A stretch of 64,000 nucleotides of DNA from assembly GCA_963556495.2 (NCBI GenBank), contig OY747721.1:14142649-14206648 (forward strand). Reading direction: 5' to 3'. A program made the position numbers and the translations under genes. The notes under the pieces are model-generated. The model made no database searches. It was not told the origin of the DNA and worked only from the letters and a program-made list of their open reading frames with translations. Below are positions 1-12,660 of this stretch, piece after piece. This stretch comes from Valencia hispanica (Eukaryota; Chordata; Actinopteri; Cyprinodontiformes; Valenciidae). Positions within the stretch are counted from its first letter, which is position 1. The number at the start of each line of letters is the position of its first letter.

Positions 1-1925
1 GAAATATCTTTAGCTATTATTTTCATTCTATGTGTCTGAGCCAAATGAAGGAGCGAACATTTCACTACAGTTACAAGCAGTCTACAGTATATCCACTGAG
101 ATGAATAACAGTTAAACCTGGCTCACCACAGACAACTTTTAAATCCTGGTTTGCTATGTCTCAAAGTTACTTTTCTCCGACCACAATTCTTCTGATTTAT
201 TTCTTCTCACTGAATAAGCTAGCAGACAAATCTTCTCAAAATGTCTTCAAGGTTTTTTTGGTTAAATTCATGGAATTCTGACATTTTTTCTACATTGGTG
301 TTAATTGGGTATAGTCGGTTGGGTATTAGTACTTTGAGCGTAAATACAAAAAATACTAGTCACGCAACACTCCAATCCACACATCTGTAATTGTGTCCTC
401 CTCTTGGATGGTCTTGATGTGAAATATGTTGCAGCTAACTGAGAGAGGTCAAACACTAGTCTAGATATTTATTGCATGTGCTGAAACCAGATGGAGGCGA
501 CACATTCATCACAGCGCAGTGTCACCAAGGTAACACCCTTCCCACATAAAAAAGCTGCTCCCTCTTCCCAGCAGGAGCACTGGCCTTTACTGGTGTTTAC
601 AGCAACAGGGCTTACATCGCTTTAAAAGCAGGCGGCCGACTGGCCTACTTGTCTCCACCTCTCACAGCTTGGATTTCATCAACCGAGGTTACGTTGCAAA
701 CTTTTGGCTTTTTATCGATACTTTCTGCTCTGTAGTTGGAGGAGATATTAAAGCTGCTGCAGCAGGGCAAAGAAGGGCGTTTCTGACATTTGCTCCCTCA
801 TTTATCAGTCTCCTTCATACGCCCGTCAGTGACAATGAAAAGATTTCACAATACCACAGGCAGAAATTCATTCCACCAGTAATCCATCATGCTCAGCCCA
901 GCAGCCGTTCCACTGACCTAATCGGTAATGCCTGGCTGGATGCTAGAGACTTTTTAAAGCACTCTTTTCATTAGGTCTGGTTAGAATGAGGAGAGTCACT
1001 GGGCTAAGCTCTGTTGCTGGATATGTCTTTCAATTCCTCCACATATTTAGTAAAAACAAAACAAAAAACAAGTTATTAATAATTATCAGTTAACAGACAT
1101 GTAGCATGAAACAACTCTGTATTTTGACCTTTACTCTCCAAAGACGTTTTCCTTTCATCTCACCAGCTGAATTTTATGATTTAGCTGAAATGAACCCTGA
1201 ACCCTTTCTTAAAATAATACCTTAAAACATAATGTGTTTGTAACCTTTCAAGCTATAGTTGTGTAATTTTTTGTTTACTTTAATTGTTATATGTTCAACC
1301 TTTCCGGGTTCCTGGACATTTTCCTGAGCTTTCAATGAATTTCCTTTTTTAACAATTTTGTTTGTGTTCATGCAAATGGCCAGGTTAAGCATTTTTGAGT
1401 CTTTAAGATACCTTTTAGACTAGAGCTAACTAATTTCAATTTTTTTTACACACACATATATATATATATATATACATACACTTTTTGTTGATTCCCTAAT
1501 CACATAGCGCAAAACATTACAGTTAAATACTGTTGCTGCCATTTCTTTTTACTCCCATACTCAAATAACACAAATTTGCATAAGCAGGATGGGAAAAACT
1601 TACTGTGTTTTTCCCAGAAAGAGAAACTCTTCTTGCTGAAACTGCCCGGTTAAAAATTCTGAAAATGCATTAATGTTTGCTATGTATGGCAATGACTGAA
1701 CCTAATTAAAGTGTCTGTAAAATTTAAAACTATATTGATAAAAAATATTTGTTTGATACTGATAAATAACTTTTAAAAAGACATTGGTTTGTTATCAAGC
1801 ACACAGGTGGGGCGCTAAATGAACGAACCCCAAGCTGTCAAACTGCTTTAAAATGTGCAAAACAACAACTCGGTGACTGTCTGCTTCTGATTCTTTGATT
1901 GGAATGGGTTGTCCTTCAGCAAAGG
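1..1925. other. Non-coding DNA, no gene recognised
   Basis: No host exon or recognisable transposon is seen. The part at about 470-960 is more balanced in base composition than its AT-rich surroundings and free of obvious repeats, so it may be a conserved non-coding block. The 101-codon frame at 669-974 in it resembles no family I know and is probably chance. Confidence 0.5.
1448..1481. repeat. CA/TA dinucleotide microsatellite
   Basis: A short ACAC run passes into about ten TA units and then CATACA. It is a simple repeat in AT-rich DNA. Confidence 0.9.
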
Positions 1926-1926
1926 T

Positions 1927-2805
1927 GGCCACAGCGACGAGCCCACGAGCTACGTCAGGGCGGATCCAGCCATAGGCCCGGAGACCTGAGGGCGCCCCAC
2001 TCCTAAGCAGGGGACCCGACCAGGGCCCAGCCGACGTGGACCTCCCGCAGCCGCCGCCGGGTCACGGGGCCACTGCCAGCCAGTGGCCGACATGCACCGC
2101 CGCCACCCAGGGCCAATTCCCAGAGCCGACATACCAATACCCCCCCCCCCCCCGCCCCATGTCAGGCGGGGGGGGTATAGTTCCAGTCGACGGATGTCAT
2201 CCACAGGCTAAGAGCAGCCAGCACCCAGACACCGAGCTCAACCAGCTCCCGAATTTCAATCAGAGCACCAAGACCAAGCATCCAACCAAGGTCAATCAAA
2301 CCCACCAAGCGCCACCAACACACCGGCGGGCAGAGGCATCAGTCACTGGCACCGAGTGATGGAGGGGATATAGGCCCCTCATTTGGTGGGGAGCCTGAGA
2401 TGCACCAGGCCAGAAGGGAGCCCAAGACCCAACTTGACATACACACAGGAATACATAGACAATCATACTTTCCCTCCCTCTTACACACATACACTCTCAC
2501 TTGCACACCAAGACACACAAGAAAGGAAGCTGTACACTCACTTAAACTCCCCAATACACACTCTATACTCCCAGGTCCATGCAGGTACCAATGGCCCAGC
2601 AGAGGAACCAGCCGCCGGACCCAGGAGGTGGTCCCCCTACCCTCTAGGATGGAGACAAGCAGACCGCCAAAGCCCGCGCAGTGGCGAAGCAGGCCACTAG
2701 CCCAGGCCCCTACCAGACCGCCTGTTCCTCCTCCCGGACCCCAACCCCTGATGGCCAATAGCGAACAGGGGTGTGGAAAGTTTGCTCTCAAACTTATTCT
2801 TTTGT
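1927..2805 (+). repeat. GC-rich dispersed repeat, copy A
   Basis: This block is far richer in G+C than its surroundings. Its part at about 1927-2345 is clearly homologous, in opposite orientation, to 8233-7840. Shared phrases include GATCCAGCCATAGGCCCGGA, and in translation a D-T-E-L-N-Q-L stretch followed by N-Q/P-rich sequence. Frames through it are rich in Pro, Gln and His and give no known domain. The 3' portion has CA-rich stretches typical of fish repeats. It could be the 5' region of a non-LTR retrotransposon or an unclassified interspersed repeat; I cannot name the family. Both copies are interrupted by stops in any one frame. Confidence 0.75.
2138..2177. repeat. C-run / G-run hairpin inside copy A
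   Basis: TA, fourteen C, GCC (2138-2156) is followed after eight bases by GGC, eight G, TA (2165-2177). The arms can pair as a stem of about 13 bp with surplus C bulged out. The C-run also gives the minus strand quadruplex potential. Confidence 0.7.
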
Positions 2806-5040
2806 AATCCTGGTCTTTATGAGTGCAGCTGAGAACTAATGGGAAAGTGTTATCCTGGCTCCAGATGAAATTGATTTTATTGATAATTTATGAGATTGAT
2901 TTAAGTATGATAACCAATCCGACTAGTTGCATTATCAATGCTAAAGTTAACTAAAGTAGCTACATAAAAGTTGCTACTCACAGAAGGCACATAAATCCAC
3001 ACCAATTGAAAAAAATTGCAATACATATTTCATGGCCCTCCAAGCTTGGATAATTTGTGTTCTATTTCAATGTTATACTCTTTCTGAGAGTGAATACATT
3101 TCTGTAAATCAACCCTTGCTTAGAGGACTTCTTCAGAAGCCCCCCTTTGTGTCTCCACTCCTAATAAAGAGAGGTAGGGTCAGCCAGGGCGCAGAGCTGC
3201 TGAGATTTCGGTTTCAACTGCATGGCCCTGCTAGCCCCAAGTACAAGCCGCACTCTGGTGAGCGTTAGTTAACACACAGGAGGAAAGCAAAAAGGGTGGA
3301 GGTATAGGAGAGGGGTTCAGAAGCGCTCTCTGACCCACTGCTGGCTTTTATAGAGAGATTATTCCCTTAACCCCCACAGCTGAGCTTTCTGGCACATTTC
3401 TCTTATCTGCATCACTCCTTTTTCGCTGCTTCCATCTATCACAGCTGTCTGCTCTGACCTGTCTCTTTAGTAAGCCCCTCTGTGATGGGTGTCAGTACAC
3501 TTTGCCAACATTTGGGTTAAATTAAGCTTGAACATAGGTCTTCCCTGTCCTACATTAGAGGAAAATGTAAAACACACAATACTTTTCCTCTCATTCTAGC
3601 ACCATTAGAAAGGGAAATAAGGAAGCACTTTGGGCAATGGTGCAACTTCACATACATATTTAACCTTGGCTTGCTCTGTTTGCATTAGTTCGGCTGAATA
3701 GTTTTAAAGGTGTTGAAATTAGCCTTAACACAGACCATTAAAGACCTCGAATGGATTAAAATTGGGAATGTGAAGATTTTTGAAGCAAATTGTCAAATAT
3801 TCAATATTTTTTCCCTGACTGCTACCCTTTGGAGGTTAGAGTTTTGGGTAGGCATTGGCCGGTATGGGATTGTCATAAAATTATAAGCACTTCATGCCAA
3901 ATTATTTGGAGATGAATATTCTAGGTTACAATGGGCAACTTAACCCAAGCATTCGTTTTATTTGTTCAGTTATTTTATTCGCAAACAATAGCATCATTGT
4001 CAACTATTTTACTTATTTTAAAAATTAGAAGTATTGTGTGCAGATTGAAGTGAAAATCTAAAGGAAACGTTTCACAGTTTCTTTGACAACCAGAGGTTGA
4101 AAGTTCAAAAGGTCAACAGCGCAAGTGTACTGTACTCTATTAAAACTTTCTGATACCTGTGGAAAGACTTTATCTCTCTCGCAGCCATAATGCAACACAG
4201 ACATGTCTCATTGTGTCGCAGAGAATACAATTTCCTTTTAAATCACTACTGGCACCTTTCTGCTTCCACAACCTGATTTTAAAACACCTCCCTGAAACTA
4301 AAATTACTAAACATTAAGGCATCTTCCCACAGTGAAAACATCCACTCAGAAGAGTGTTCAGAGTGTTACGAAACTTTTAAACAAACATGCAAAACATAGT
4401 TGCTTTATTTAAAATAGAAAAGCAACAAATGTTTTTTTTCTGATGCTAAATAAAACAACATAAAAACCAACATCACTGATTAATACAGTTACAGTTATAG
4501 AGTAGTAACTGTAATCGCTGCATTAGTTTCCACACTGTGACCAGCAGCAGAATTTGCGAAACACGCTCACCGGCCGTGTGCATTAACATTTGGGGGAGGG
4601 ACATCAGATCATTACTATATGCCCAAAAAGCAGGAAATATGCCAGGTCTCTCTAAGACTTTCTTTGGCATCTACTTAAAAGGACTTTGAATCATAGGAAT
4701 GATGTGTTAGATGGTTTTAGGGACTTTGAAACCAGCCCTTGATGGTTACAAAGAAGATAAAGAAAATCAAGGAAATACAATAATCTCTGACCTAACACCC
4801 TCCCCCCCCCCCCAATGTCAAGCTTTTGTAATGTTTGATATAGTTCTTTGATGGGTTCAGGGGCAGTTAGGGGGTGGCTACTTCGGCATAAGCCCTGAAT
4901 GTTTTCTTAAAAGAACCAAAGCTGAATTTTACCCCTTTTTTGGGAGTGGTGTAAATGTTATCTTAAAAGTGCTGGTTCGCTAAAAGTTAGTTTACCATCA
5001 GTAAAGCTTTGGTACAAAGAAAATTAATGGTAACAAGATA
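2806..5040. other. Non-coding DNA, no gene recognised
   Basis: No transposon or exon signature was recognised in this AT-rich stretch. A poly-C run lies at about 4801-4814. Short open frames at 3032-3268 (+) and 4473-4670 (-) resemble nothing known and lack splice or start context. Confidence 0.5.
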
Positions 5041-5430
5041 ATGTTATGTATGTTGCTCTCCCAGACAAAGATTTCAAAGTCGACTGGGGTTTCAAGATGT
5101 GCTGTTTAGGTCTTTTGAAGAAGCACAAAGAAACGGACAACGTTGAGGATCGTAGAACCTGGTTTGATGCCCATGCCATCACAGTGCTTAACTGGTCAGC
5201 CAATTCGCCGGACCTAAACCTCACTGATAATCTATGGGGTATTATCAAGAGGAAAATGAGGGGCAATAGAACCAAAAACCAAAGAAGAGCTGACAGTAAT
5301 CATCAAGGAAATCTGGGCTTCCATAGTTCCCAGACAATCCCACAGGCTAATTGCCTCAATGCCACAACGAATCGAGGCTTGATAGTTGCTTGATAGTTAT
5401 TTTGCTTCATTAAATTATATAAATTTATAT
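5041..5430 (+). pseudogene. Tc1-like transposase remnant, internally deleted
   Basis: The 5' part (about 5065-5160) encodes a transposase helix-turn-helix, read as SKSTGVSRCAV in one frame and then LLKKHKETDNVEDR in another, so a frameshift separates them. It joins directly to the C-terminal end of the catalytic domain, NWSANSPDLN...NLWGIIKRKM, at about 5186-5260. The central domain with the first two catalytic aspartates is gone. In the remaining motif, the usual N-P-I-E-N reads N-L-T-D-N, so the catalytic Glu is also lost. The 3' tail (about 5395-5430) resembles the usual AT-rich end of this family. This is a dead, MITE-like deletion derivative. Confidence 0.8.
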
Positions 5431-7640
5431 GTGTAGTCCAGTGCAAAAAAAACAAAACCATCCATGAGTTATATGGAATGATACCAGGATCCTTTTCAAT
5501 CTTAAATCCACCCCTGATTGGGTTGTGTGACTGTCTATCCTCATTGTTGCTACAAGCAAAGCTGTTGTTTGTGGGTGGATTCCACTTGGTAGAGGTGTTG
5601 AGGTGGTGTCCAAAATGCTTATTGGCCAGAGGGAATCTTGCCTGGCCTCTGCATATTCACCTTGGCATTTGTGAAGCGTAGACCTTGACTCTACTGAGCT
5701 ACTTCTGAGTGAATAAAGTAAATTTTTAAACAAAAACAAGCTTTAAACAGTGCAAAACAAATATTTCTAAACCCTTAGAGGCTAGTAAGGCACACATCCT
5801 ATTATTCTGCTAACTATCAGCAATTATCTCCCTGTCAAAGCTGTGGGTGACAAATTCTCCCCATATCCCGCCTGGCAGTATCATCAACCGGACATGAGCT
5901 TCATGTGATGGGAACTAAATCACTGGCTCCACTCACAGTCCTGACAGACAAATGGTGTGCCTTGGAAAACCTAGGCCCATCACTCTGAGCTAGAGAGGGG
6001 AAAAAAGTCTCTCCCTCCCATTTGACCTTCTTTTATTCACAGAGAGAGGAGATTAAATACCACAGATTCTGTATGTATGGTCTGTTTCCAAAATATGAAA
6101 ATTATTAATGGCTTTTTCGGAGGGACTGTTTAATCTTTTGCCAGGTTGCAGTCATCGTTTTTACCTTGGGCTGTTTTCTTTCCTTACAGATGGTTCCAGA
6201 AAAACAGGAACTGTTCCCTATCCTTACAGCAAAGGCAAAGGAAGTGTGTGGGCAGCGTCAGGGCAGCAGAGTGATCATGCCTCTTGAGGCGGTGTAACAT
6301 AATGATGTTAATAGTATTTCAAAAAATTTACCTCTCTGTGTGAATGGATGTGAACAATACACAGACCTGGCAGGGACGCCAAACAGGCTTGAACAAATGA
6401 ACAGCAGTAGACGGTTAATTGTTTCACACCTTAACTTGGGTCTCTTTTCTTTACAGCGTGACAGATTTTACCAGCTAAGGATTAATATCTCTTGTTGTTA
6501 TCAGCAGCATGCTAGTTTAGACCACAGATGCAAGAAAGCACACCTTCCCTGAAGCGTGCATACTTACAGACAGACGGCACTTTTCACAATGAGGCCACAA
6601 ATCAAGTTCCAAAGCTAGAATGACGACTCGATCACAAGAGGATGACACAGTTAGTAAATTATTCTCTTGTCTTTTTGACCCCATGGCCCATTGAACTGTG
6701 ACTAAAAAGTCAGAATGGTGATTTTAGTTTTAAGTGCATTTGCAATTTCATTGCATGATTTCCATTAAGACAAATGAGGTTGGTTGGCTGTGTCAGGAGC
6801 TCTCAATAATGTTTTACAGTAGATATGGGCAACGATATCAAGATGTGTTAAGGTTTCAAAAATCACCTATTATTCTGAATTAGACAGCAATTTCCACCCA
6901 AAAAGAGACCCCAACTTATTAGCTTCTTTTTGTGTTACTACATATAGAGCAGAATGGCAAACTGATTAAGATTTCACCACTACAAAGCTACAACCACCAT
7001 TTTTTGGGTATTTCTTTTCTGCTAAAGTAAATTAATAAAAATAAGAAATACAGAAAACATTATTATAATTGTGACACTCAATAGAATACATTAATTTTAT
7101 TTCAGTACGAATAATTGGTGCTTTTTATTTAAAATAAAACCATTTTATGTCCTTCTACTAAAACAAATCAACCAACGACAATAGAGTGATACATCTTATA
7201 ATAAGAGAATCTAAACATATAGGCAATGATTTCAACCCATCTAAGTGTGCATTTTAAATATTTTTTTGTGTAAAATTATTCACTGCACTAAGACAAATCA
7301 CTTTGTTTAAGTTGTCTCTTTTTGGTCTATTTAGATGGATAATGTGTATGTTCAAAACAAAGATGTTTTACTGTTGCGAGAGGAGCTTAGGGTTAAAAAA
7401 CAACAACATACCAGATACAACAAATATACTATTTAAAGTTAGTTATAAATCCATTCATGGTGATTGATATTCACTTTTTATGACTCCCATTACACTATTC
7501 AGCATGCCCATAGACATGCAAATTAATTAAATACATCTTTAGCAACTTTTAGTGGCATTTAAAACAGTCAGTAGCTATTTCTCTTAGTCTACTAAGTAGT
7601 TCATTTAACCAGCAAAATAGAAAATAAATTTTATCCGCTT
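5431..7640. other. Non-coding DNA, no gene recognised
   Basis: The sequence is AT-rich with no recognised exon, RNA gene or repeat family. Short open frames on both strands near 5425-5739 overlap each other and show no known motif. Confidence 0.5.
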
Positions 7641-7644
7641 TTAG

Positions 7645-8500
7645 ACTTAGATCACTTACAAACCTCTGTGCTGCGTATGTGGGGTGGTGGTTCGGGTGTG
7701 TCTGGGCTGAAGTGGGGATGGATGCGCTGCAGGGACACTGGGGGTTCATTGTTTGGTGGTAGCTGTCGGATGGCTTGACGGGGTTGGGTCTGGCGTCTCC
7801 ACTTGATCACTTGTTCTGTGTGTTTTGCGTTCGATCGATTCATTGGTGGGCTTAATTGGCCATGGTTGGATGCTTGGTCTTGGTGCTCCACGGTGTGCGG
7901 ATTGAGATTTGAGAGCTGGTTAAGCTCGGTGTCCAGTTGCTGGCAGGGCATGGCCTAGGGTTTGTTGTCCATCCGCTGTGACTATTGGTGTGGCACCCCA
8001 ACATGGGGCGGAAGGGCATCGGGATGTAGGCTTTGGGGATTGGCCTGGGGTGGCAGCGGCGCATGTCAGCCATTGGATGGCCATGGCCCCTGCAGTCTGG
8101 CGGCCCTGTCGGTCAGTCCCTGGTCGGGTTCCAACTGGGGGGAGGGGTGCCCACGGGCCTTGGGTCTCCGGGCCTATGGCTGGATCTGCTCTGGCATAGC
8201 CGACTGCCGGCAGGCTCGTCTCTGTGGCCCCTGGATTGTAGTTGCTAGATGTTCCCCCGGGGCACTCCTCTGCTACACGTCTTTGAGCCCTGCGTTGGTC
8301 CACCTGGGGGTCGTGTGCTCTGGGGATCCTTTGGATGTCTATGGCTCTGATATCCTTCGTGTCTGCGTCGATTCCTGGGAGGTGGAACGATGACTCCTCA
8401 CACCAGATATTAAACGCATGGAGGAACCTTACATGCACCAGCATGCTCAGACACACACACACATGCATACACACACACACAGAGATTTGGGGACTGGGGT
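7645..8500 (-). repeat. GC-rich dispersed repeat, copy B
   Basis: This is the minus-strand counterpart of the repeat at 1927-2805. The best shared portion is about 8233 down to 7840 (minus-strand order), including the GATCCAGCCATAGGCCCGGA phrase and a D-T-E-L-N-Q-L-encoding stretch. A 186-codon frame (8480-7920, -) and a 143-codon frame on the other strand (7962-8393) exist because the block is GC-rich; neither contains a recognised domain. A CA microsatellite lies at about 8448-8481. With copy A it forms a widely spaced inverted pair. Confidence 0.75.
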
Positions 8501-10600
8501 TTACAGATGCAATCTTGAGCTGAGGTTACCAAATACATCTTGTAATAATCAGTACCATGAGCTTTTTAGTGACGCTGTTGTATGTATACATCTACGTGTG
8601 GGTTGTGGTTGTGTAGTTCTCAGTTGGCATTATTTGGTTTGTTTTATCATTGTTTTTCTTTTTTTCTCTCTCTGCTGTTCTGCAGGTGTAGAAGCAGACT
8701 AGGATGTTTTCTTGTATTTTATTTATTTCCCTTCCTCTCTTACAGTATATCTTCAACTAACCCTCTTCCTGTTAAGGTTTTTTCCTACCTCTATTCATCT
8801 TCTTTCTTTCCCCCCTTTATTTTACATCTCTGTGTCCAAAATATCTGGAAAAAATTCCCACAGCAATTTCTAATAAAGAATTCTTACAAATATATATCAA
8901 GTGGAATACTATAGCAAAGCCGTAATGCTCCACACGTAAAAACAAAACAAAAAACATCTTACACCTCAATCTATCTGTTAATCAGTGTAAAATTATGGAT
9001 TTGGAGTTTAAGATAAATGAAAACCAGTTTGGCAGAAGCAAAGTTGAAGCTTTTATTCAGCTAACAATAACCTAACTATTAGGCTAACAGCTACCTTGCG
9101 GACTAGAAGAAAGTCAAGTGTTAAAAATTGATATGTTCATGCTCAGAGTTAAATACCTTAAGCCTCTGCTTAGGCCACTACTTCTAAGGTATTTTTACAT
9201 CTTGGTGGACTTAATATTAGGGATGTATCATACTGTAGGTTAGTTGATAAAACACATTAGGTACAGTCTATTGGAGTACTGTTTATTTCAGTCATTCACC
9301 ATCTAATATCTTTGGAGTTTTGGACAGTACGTTTTTGGATTTATTGGGCTCCAACCATGGGGTAATTAATGCTTGCAAGGGCAACGTTTCACAATTTTAT
9401 ATAATCTATTTGTAATCTATTGTAAAGAAATATATTTATAAGTCTCCAATACGTAGCCTATCTACCAGTAGGAGGTTGCTTAAAAATATTTTTGTTTGCT
9501 CAGTGATCACAATCTCAATATTTAATGTATTAACGAGATAAAACAATGGAAAAGACTGCTACAAAGTCCTAAAAGATAAAACCAAATTAAAATATGCATA
9601 AAGGTAGGAAGGGTTGAAATGGCAATGCATGGGTGCGATACAAACCCAGAGGCACTGAGATACAAACAAAAGTTGATAAGATGGCAGATAGTACAAAGTC
9701 CTGGTCAGCCCTCCAAAAACTCAAAGTTGAAACAAACTATTGGTCATCCTCTCTTTGTAGAACAGACTTTCTGCACTAAACAAAACTACTGGACCTAAAA
9801 ATGACGGAAAAAGCAGCTCAGAGGCCAGTCATCATGACCCTGACTTTGAGAGGTACCTCACAAATCTGATTAATTCCTTCAGCTGAAGCTAACATCAACA
9901 CTGACTTGCCATGATAAATGACATTAGTAACACCTCAGCCTTCTTCAGATTTCCTTGGAAGAAGGATTGAGTTATTGATATATTAAATCCATCCGCTAGC
10001 TCCCATGTGAAGGATCAAAACCACCCAAAACCGTGTTACATAATGGTCTCTTTGCCCTTGGCATTCAGTGGGCTCTTGCAAGGAATCCATATTGAAGGAC
10101 ATTCATGCCTCAGTGGGATCCAAACTTAATTAGTAACTTCTACTGTGCTTTAAAAGGCTGCTCCCCCTATCTTCACCAATATATCACCTGGCAGAGTCAA
10201 CTCTTGTAGACAACTTCAGTAGCCTTTTCTTCCTGACCTTGGCATTTCTTCTCGGCAGCAGATTATTGATAATTTTTGCGGCTGTGGTGCCTCTCCTCAT
10301 TTGTCATGATTATTGCTGAATTTTTACTATGTCATCCACAGACGTGGATCAATACTTGTCGACTTTTCTTTTGTCATATTGGCAGCACAAATGTCACTTC
10401 CTCTCCAAATGAGGCTCCTTTTGCCTTCCTATCTATTTGCTGTCTGTCTTACACAGCACTTGATCCTTTGTTGGGTCAGTCTATATGTCATTGTCCAACC
10501 CCCACCCCCCCAAAAAAGGACACTTTTACATTGCACAAGAGCAGGAGCCAAGCAGATAAATGGATAACACATTGTTCATGGTTTTTATATGCAACTCTAA
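8501..10600. other. Non-coding DNA, no gene recognised
   Basis: This AT-rich sequence contains pyrimidine-rich stretches at about 8630-8830. No exon or repeat family is recognised with confidence. The stretch 9580-10260 is somewhat more balanced and could be an old, unrecognisable transposon relic. Confidence 0.45.
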
Positions 10601-10605
10601 ACTTT

Positions 10606-11425
10606 GTGACCACTTTAATAGGTATACTTACTGAATTGCTTGTTCAATCTATCAGAGAGAGCAACAAATTTCTTTCAGAAATGTGGAATTTGCTGAAGTT
10701 CAACCTGAGGATTCTCATGAAAAAGAAAGGAATTTGTGTGTCTTTGAACCTGGTGGGAACTCCTGATCTATTGGGATTTTTATGCACAACCATCTCAGAG
10801 AGTGGTCCAAAAAGAGGAAATATTCAGTGTGTGGCAGCTGTCTGAAACTGTCTCATTCATGTCAGAAGAGAATCGGGAGACTAATTTGAGATGATAGAAA
10901 GGCAACATTAGCTCCAATAATCACTTGCTACAGCTAATGTATGCTAGAATACCATGTCTGTGTGCACAACATCTTAAACTCTGGGACAGATAGTAGAGTA
11001 GTCATCTTGCCAATCAGAAAGTTGAGGGATTGATTCCAGCTTTTTACTGTCACATATCGATGTGCTGCTCAACCCCCAGTTGCCTATAAATCTGTGTATT
11101 GGTGTGTGAATGGGTAAATGTGGCTCTAGTGTAAAGCACTTAAAGTGGTCAGTATGATCAGAAAAGCGCTATAGAAATTAAGTCCCTATATCAGACGAAG
11201 TACCACTCCTGTCAGTTAAAAACAAGAAAATGATGATTGAGTTTACAAGGACTCACTAAAATTGGACATTAACAAACTGGAAAAGCACTGTCTGGTTTGA
11301 TTAGTCTGAATCTATCCTGTCCAGTATCAATAATTCAGGATGGTGATGCTAGTTTAATGGTGTGGGGAAATTATTCTTGGCAAACATTGGGTCCCTTAAT
11401 ACCAACCAAGCACACTTTAACCCGT
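10606..11425 (+). pseudogene. Decayed Tc1-like element interrupted by a SINE
   Basis: The left end at about 10606 (ACTTTAATAGGTATACTT) resembles the termini of a widespread Tc1-like family whose ends begin CACTTTATTAGGTACACC. Next comes a relic of the transposase N-terminus, readable as TPDLLGFLCTTIS at about 10759-10797. After the SINE at 10990-11192 the element resumes with an arc readable as TTPVS-type sequence, a TGGACATTAACAAACTGG stretch and a GGTGATGCTAGTTTAATGG stretch equivalent to the conserved Gly-rich segment. No intact frame remains. The 189-codon frame at 10276-10845 runs from flanking DNA into this relic and is not a gene. Confidence 0.75.
10990..11192 (+). repeat. tRNA-derived SINE inside the Tc1 relic
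   Basis: A tRNA-like head carries box A-like TAGAGTAGTCATCTTGCC and box B-like GAGGGATTGATTCC. The tail, TGTGTGAATGGGTAAATGTG ... GAAAAGCGCTATAGAAATTAAG, is the 3' end of a common fish SINE/LINE pair. It sits between two contiguous parts of a decayed Tc1, so it arrived later. Confidence 0.7.
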
Positions 11426-12583
11426 TTTAGACTACCCACATTTGCCTAAAATAATATAAAATAAAATAATAACACCTCAGTGGCTACTGTTGCATATTTG
11501 ACATATACCAAGGACCACATCAAAGCACTTTGTTGTCTTCTAGAGTTCAGAGTATGAACTATATACTGTTGCAATTTTGCAGTTTCAAGTTGCTTTTGAA
11601 ATATCGTGTTAATGTATCTGCAATTATTATACAGAAATATTTGTTGTAATTCAATGGGCGTTATGCACAGCACATTTAGTAGAACTTCTGCTTTTCAATA
11701 ATTCAGTAAGAGCCTTTCAGGCTACATCTGTGGGAAGTGTGGTGGCGGTAGAGTGCAGCACTGAGGTAAATAGAGGAATGAGATATTGCTAATAATTGAG
11801 GCGACATAGTTTAGTATAGTATACCAATATAACAGTGTAATTTGGCAGTATGAAAGGAGGCCATCTTACAAGTTTGAGCGGCGTGAAGGGTCGACAGCTT
11901 AACACCGCAGTGTTCCTTTGTGTTCCTCAACAGCTAAATATAATTCAACTGTCAGTCTTCACACATTTCAATCCAACGATCAAGTACGAAAGAGATGGAT
12001 TGTGAATATTAAAAGGAGAAGGAGGCTAAAGTGCAGTTCCGGTTTTATTTAATTGGAACAACTATTCTCTCAGTGTAAGTATGTGGCTTCTGGCTCTTGT
12101 TCATGGATCTGAAGCAGCTTGCCCTCACTGTCACTTTCCCTGTCTCACTCTTGTTAGAAAGAGTAAGAAAGAGAAGTAGTCATGGCTTATTAACAAACAC
12201 AGCTAATGCTAAGAAACCACAATATAAGTTGCAATGCATTTATCTCAAAAGACAGTACAAATACATGTCTGTGTTAAATGTGTGCTTAATATTCATTGTT
12301 GAAAGAAAAAGTATTTTGTGACCAGCTCAGTCATTCTCCTAATCTGGCAGCAGTACATTTGCTTTAGCTTAGCATAAACAATGTTAATTAATGGGAACAG
12401 CTAGGATTTTGTATGCAAAAGGGATGACAATTACTCAATAATCATCCTAATTGTGACCTCACTAATCATATCGGTTGCAAATTACAATATTTAGTAAAAA
12501 GAAAGAATTACAGTTGTTGATTTAGACATGGGACTACATTATAACAAAGCACCACTGTAAGCTGTCCCAGCAAGGTGCAAGGA
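11426..12583. other. Non-coding DNA, no gene recognised
   Basis: No recognised exon, RNA gene or repeat. Short frames at 11446-11673 (-) and 12097-12321 (+) show no known motif. Confidence 0.5.
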
Positions 12584-12660
12584 CATGGCGCCTTGAGCTG
12601 ACATGTGTTGTAAATTAGCACTATATAAATAAACGGAACTCAATTTAATTCAGTTCAACT
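12584..12660 (+). repeat. LINE 3' end fragment
   Basis: GGCGCCTTGAGCTGACATG followed by TAGCACTATATAAATAAAC and an AATTCAATT-type tail is the typical 3' terminus of a fish non-LTR retrotransposon or the SINE that borrows it. Only the terminus is present, as expected of strong 5' truncation. Confidence 0.6.

Noticed and set aside
7920..8480. 186-codon minus-strand frame as a gene
   Set aside because: It lies in a dispersed GC-rich repeat; the opposite strand is also open for 143 codons, and copy A is interrupted.
10276..10845. 189-codon plus-strand frame as a gene
   Set aside because: Its second half is a Tc1 relic read partly in frame, and the first half has no motif; the frame joins unrelated sequences.
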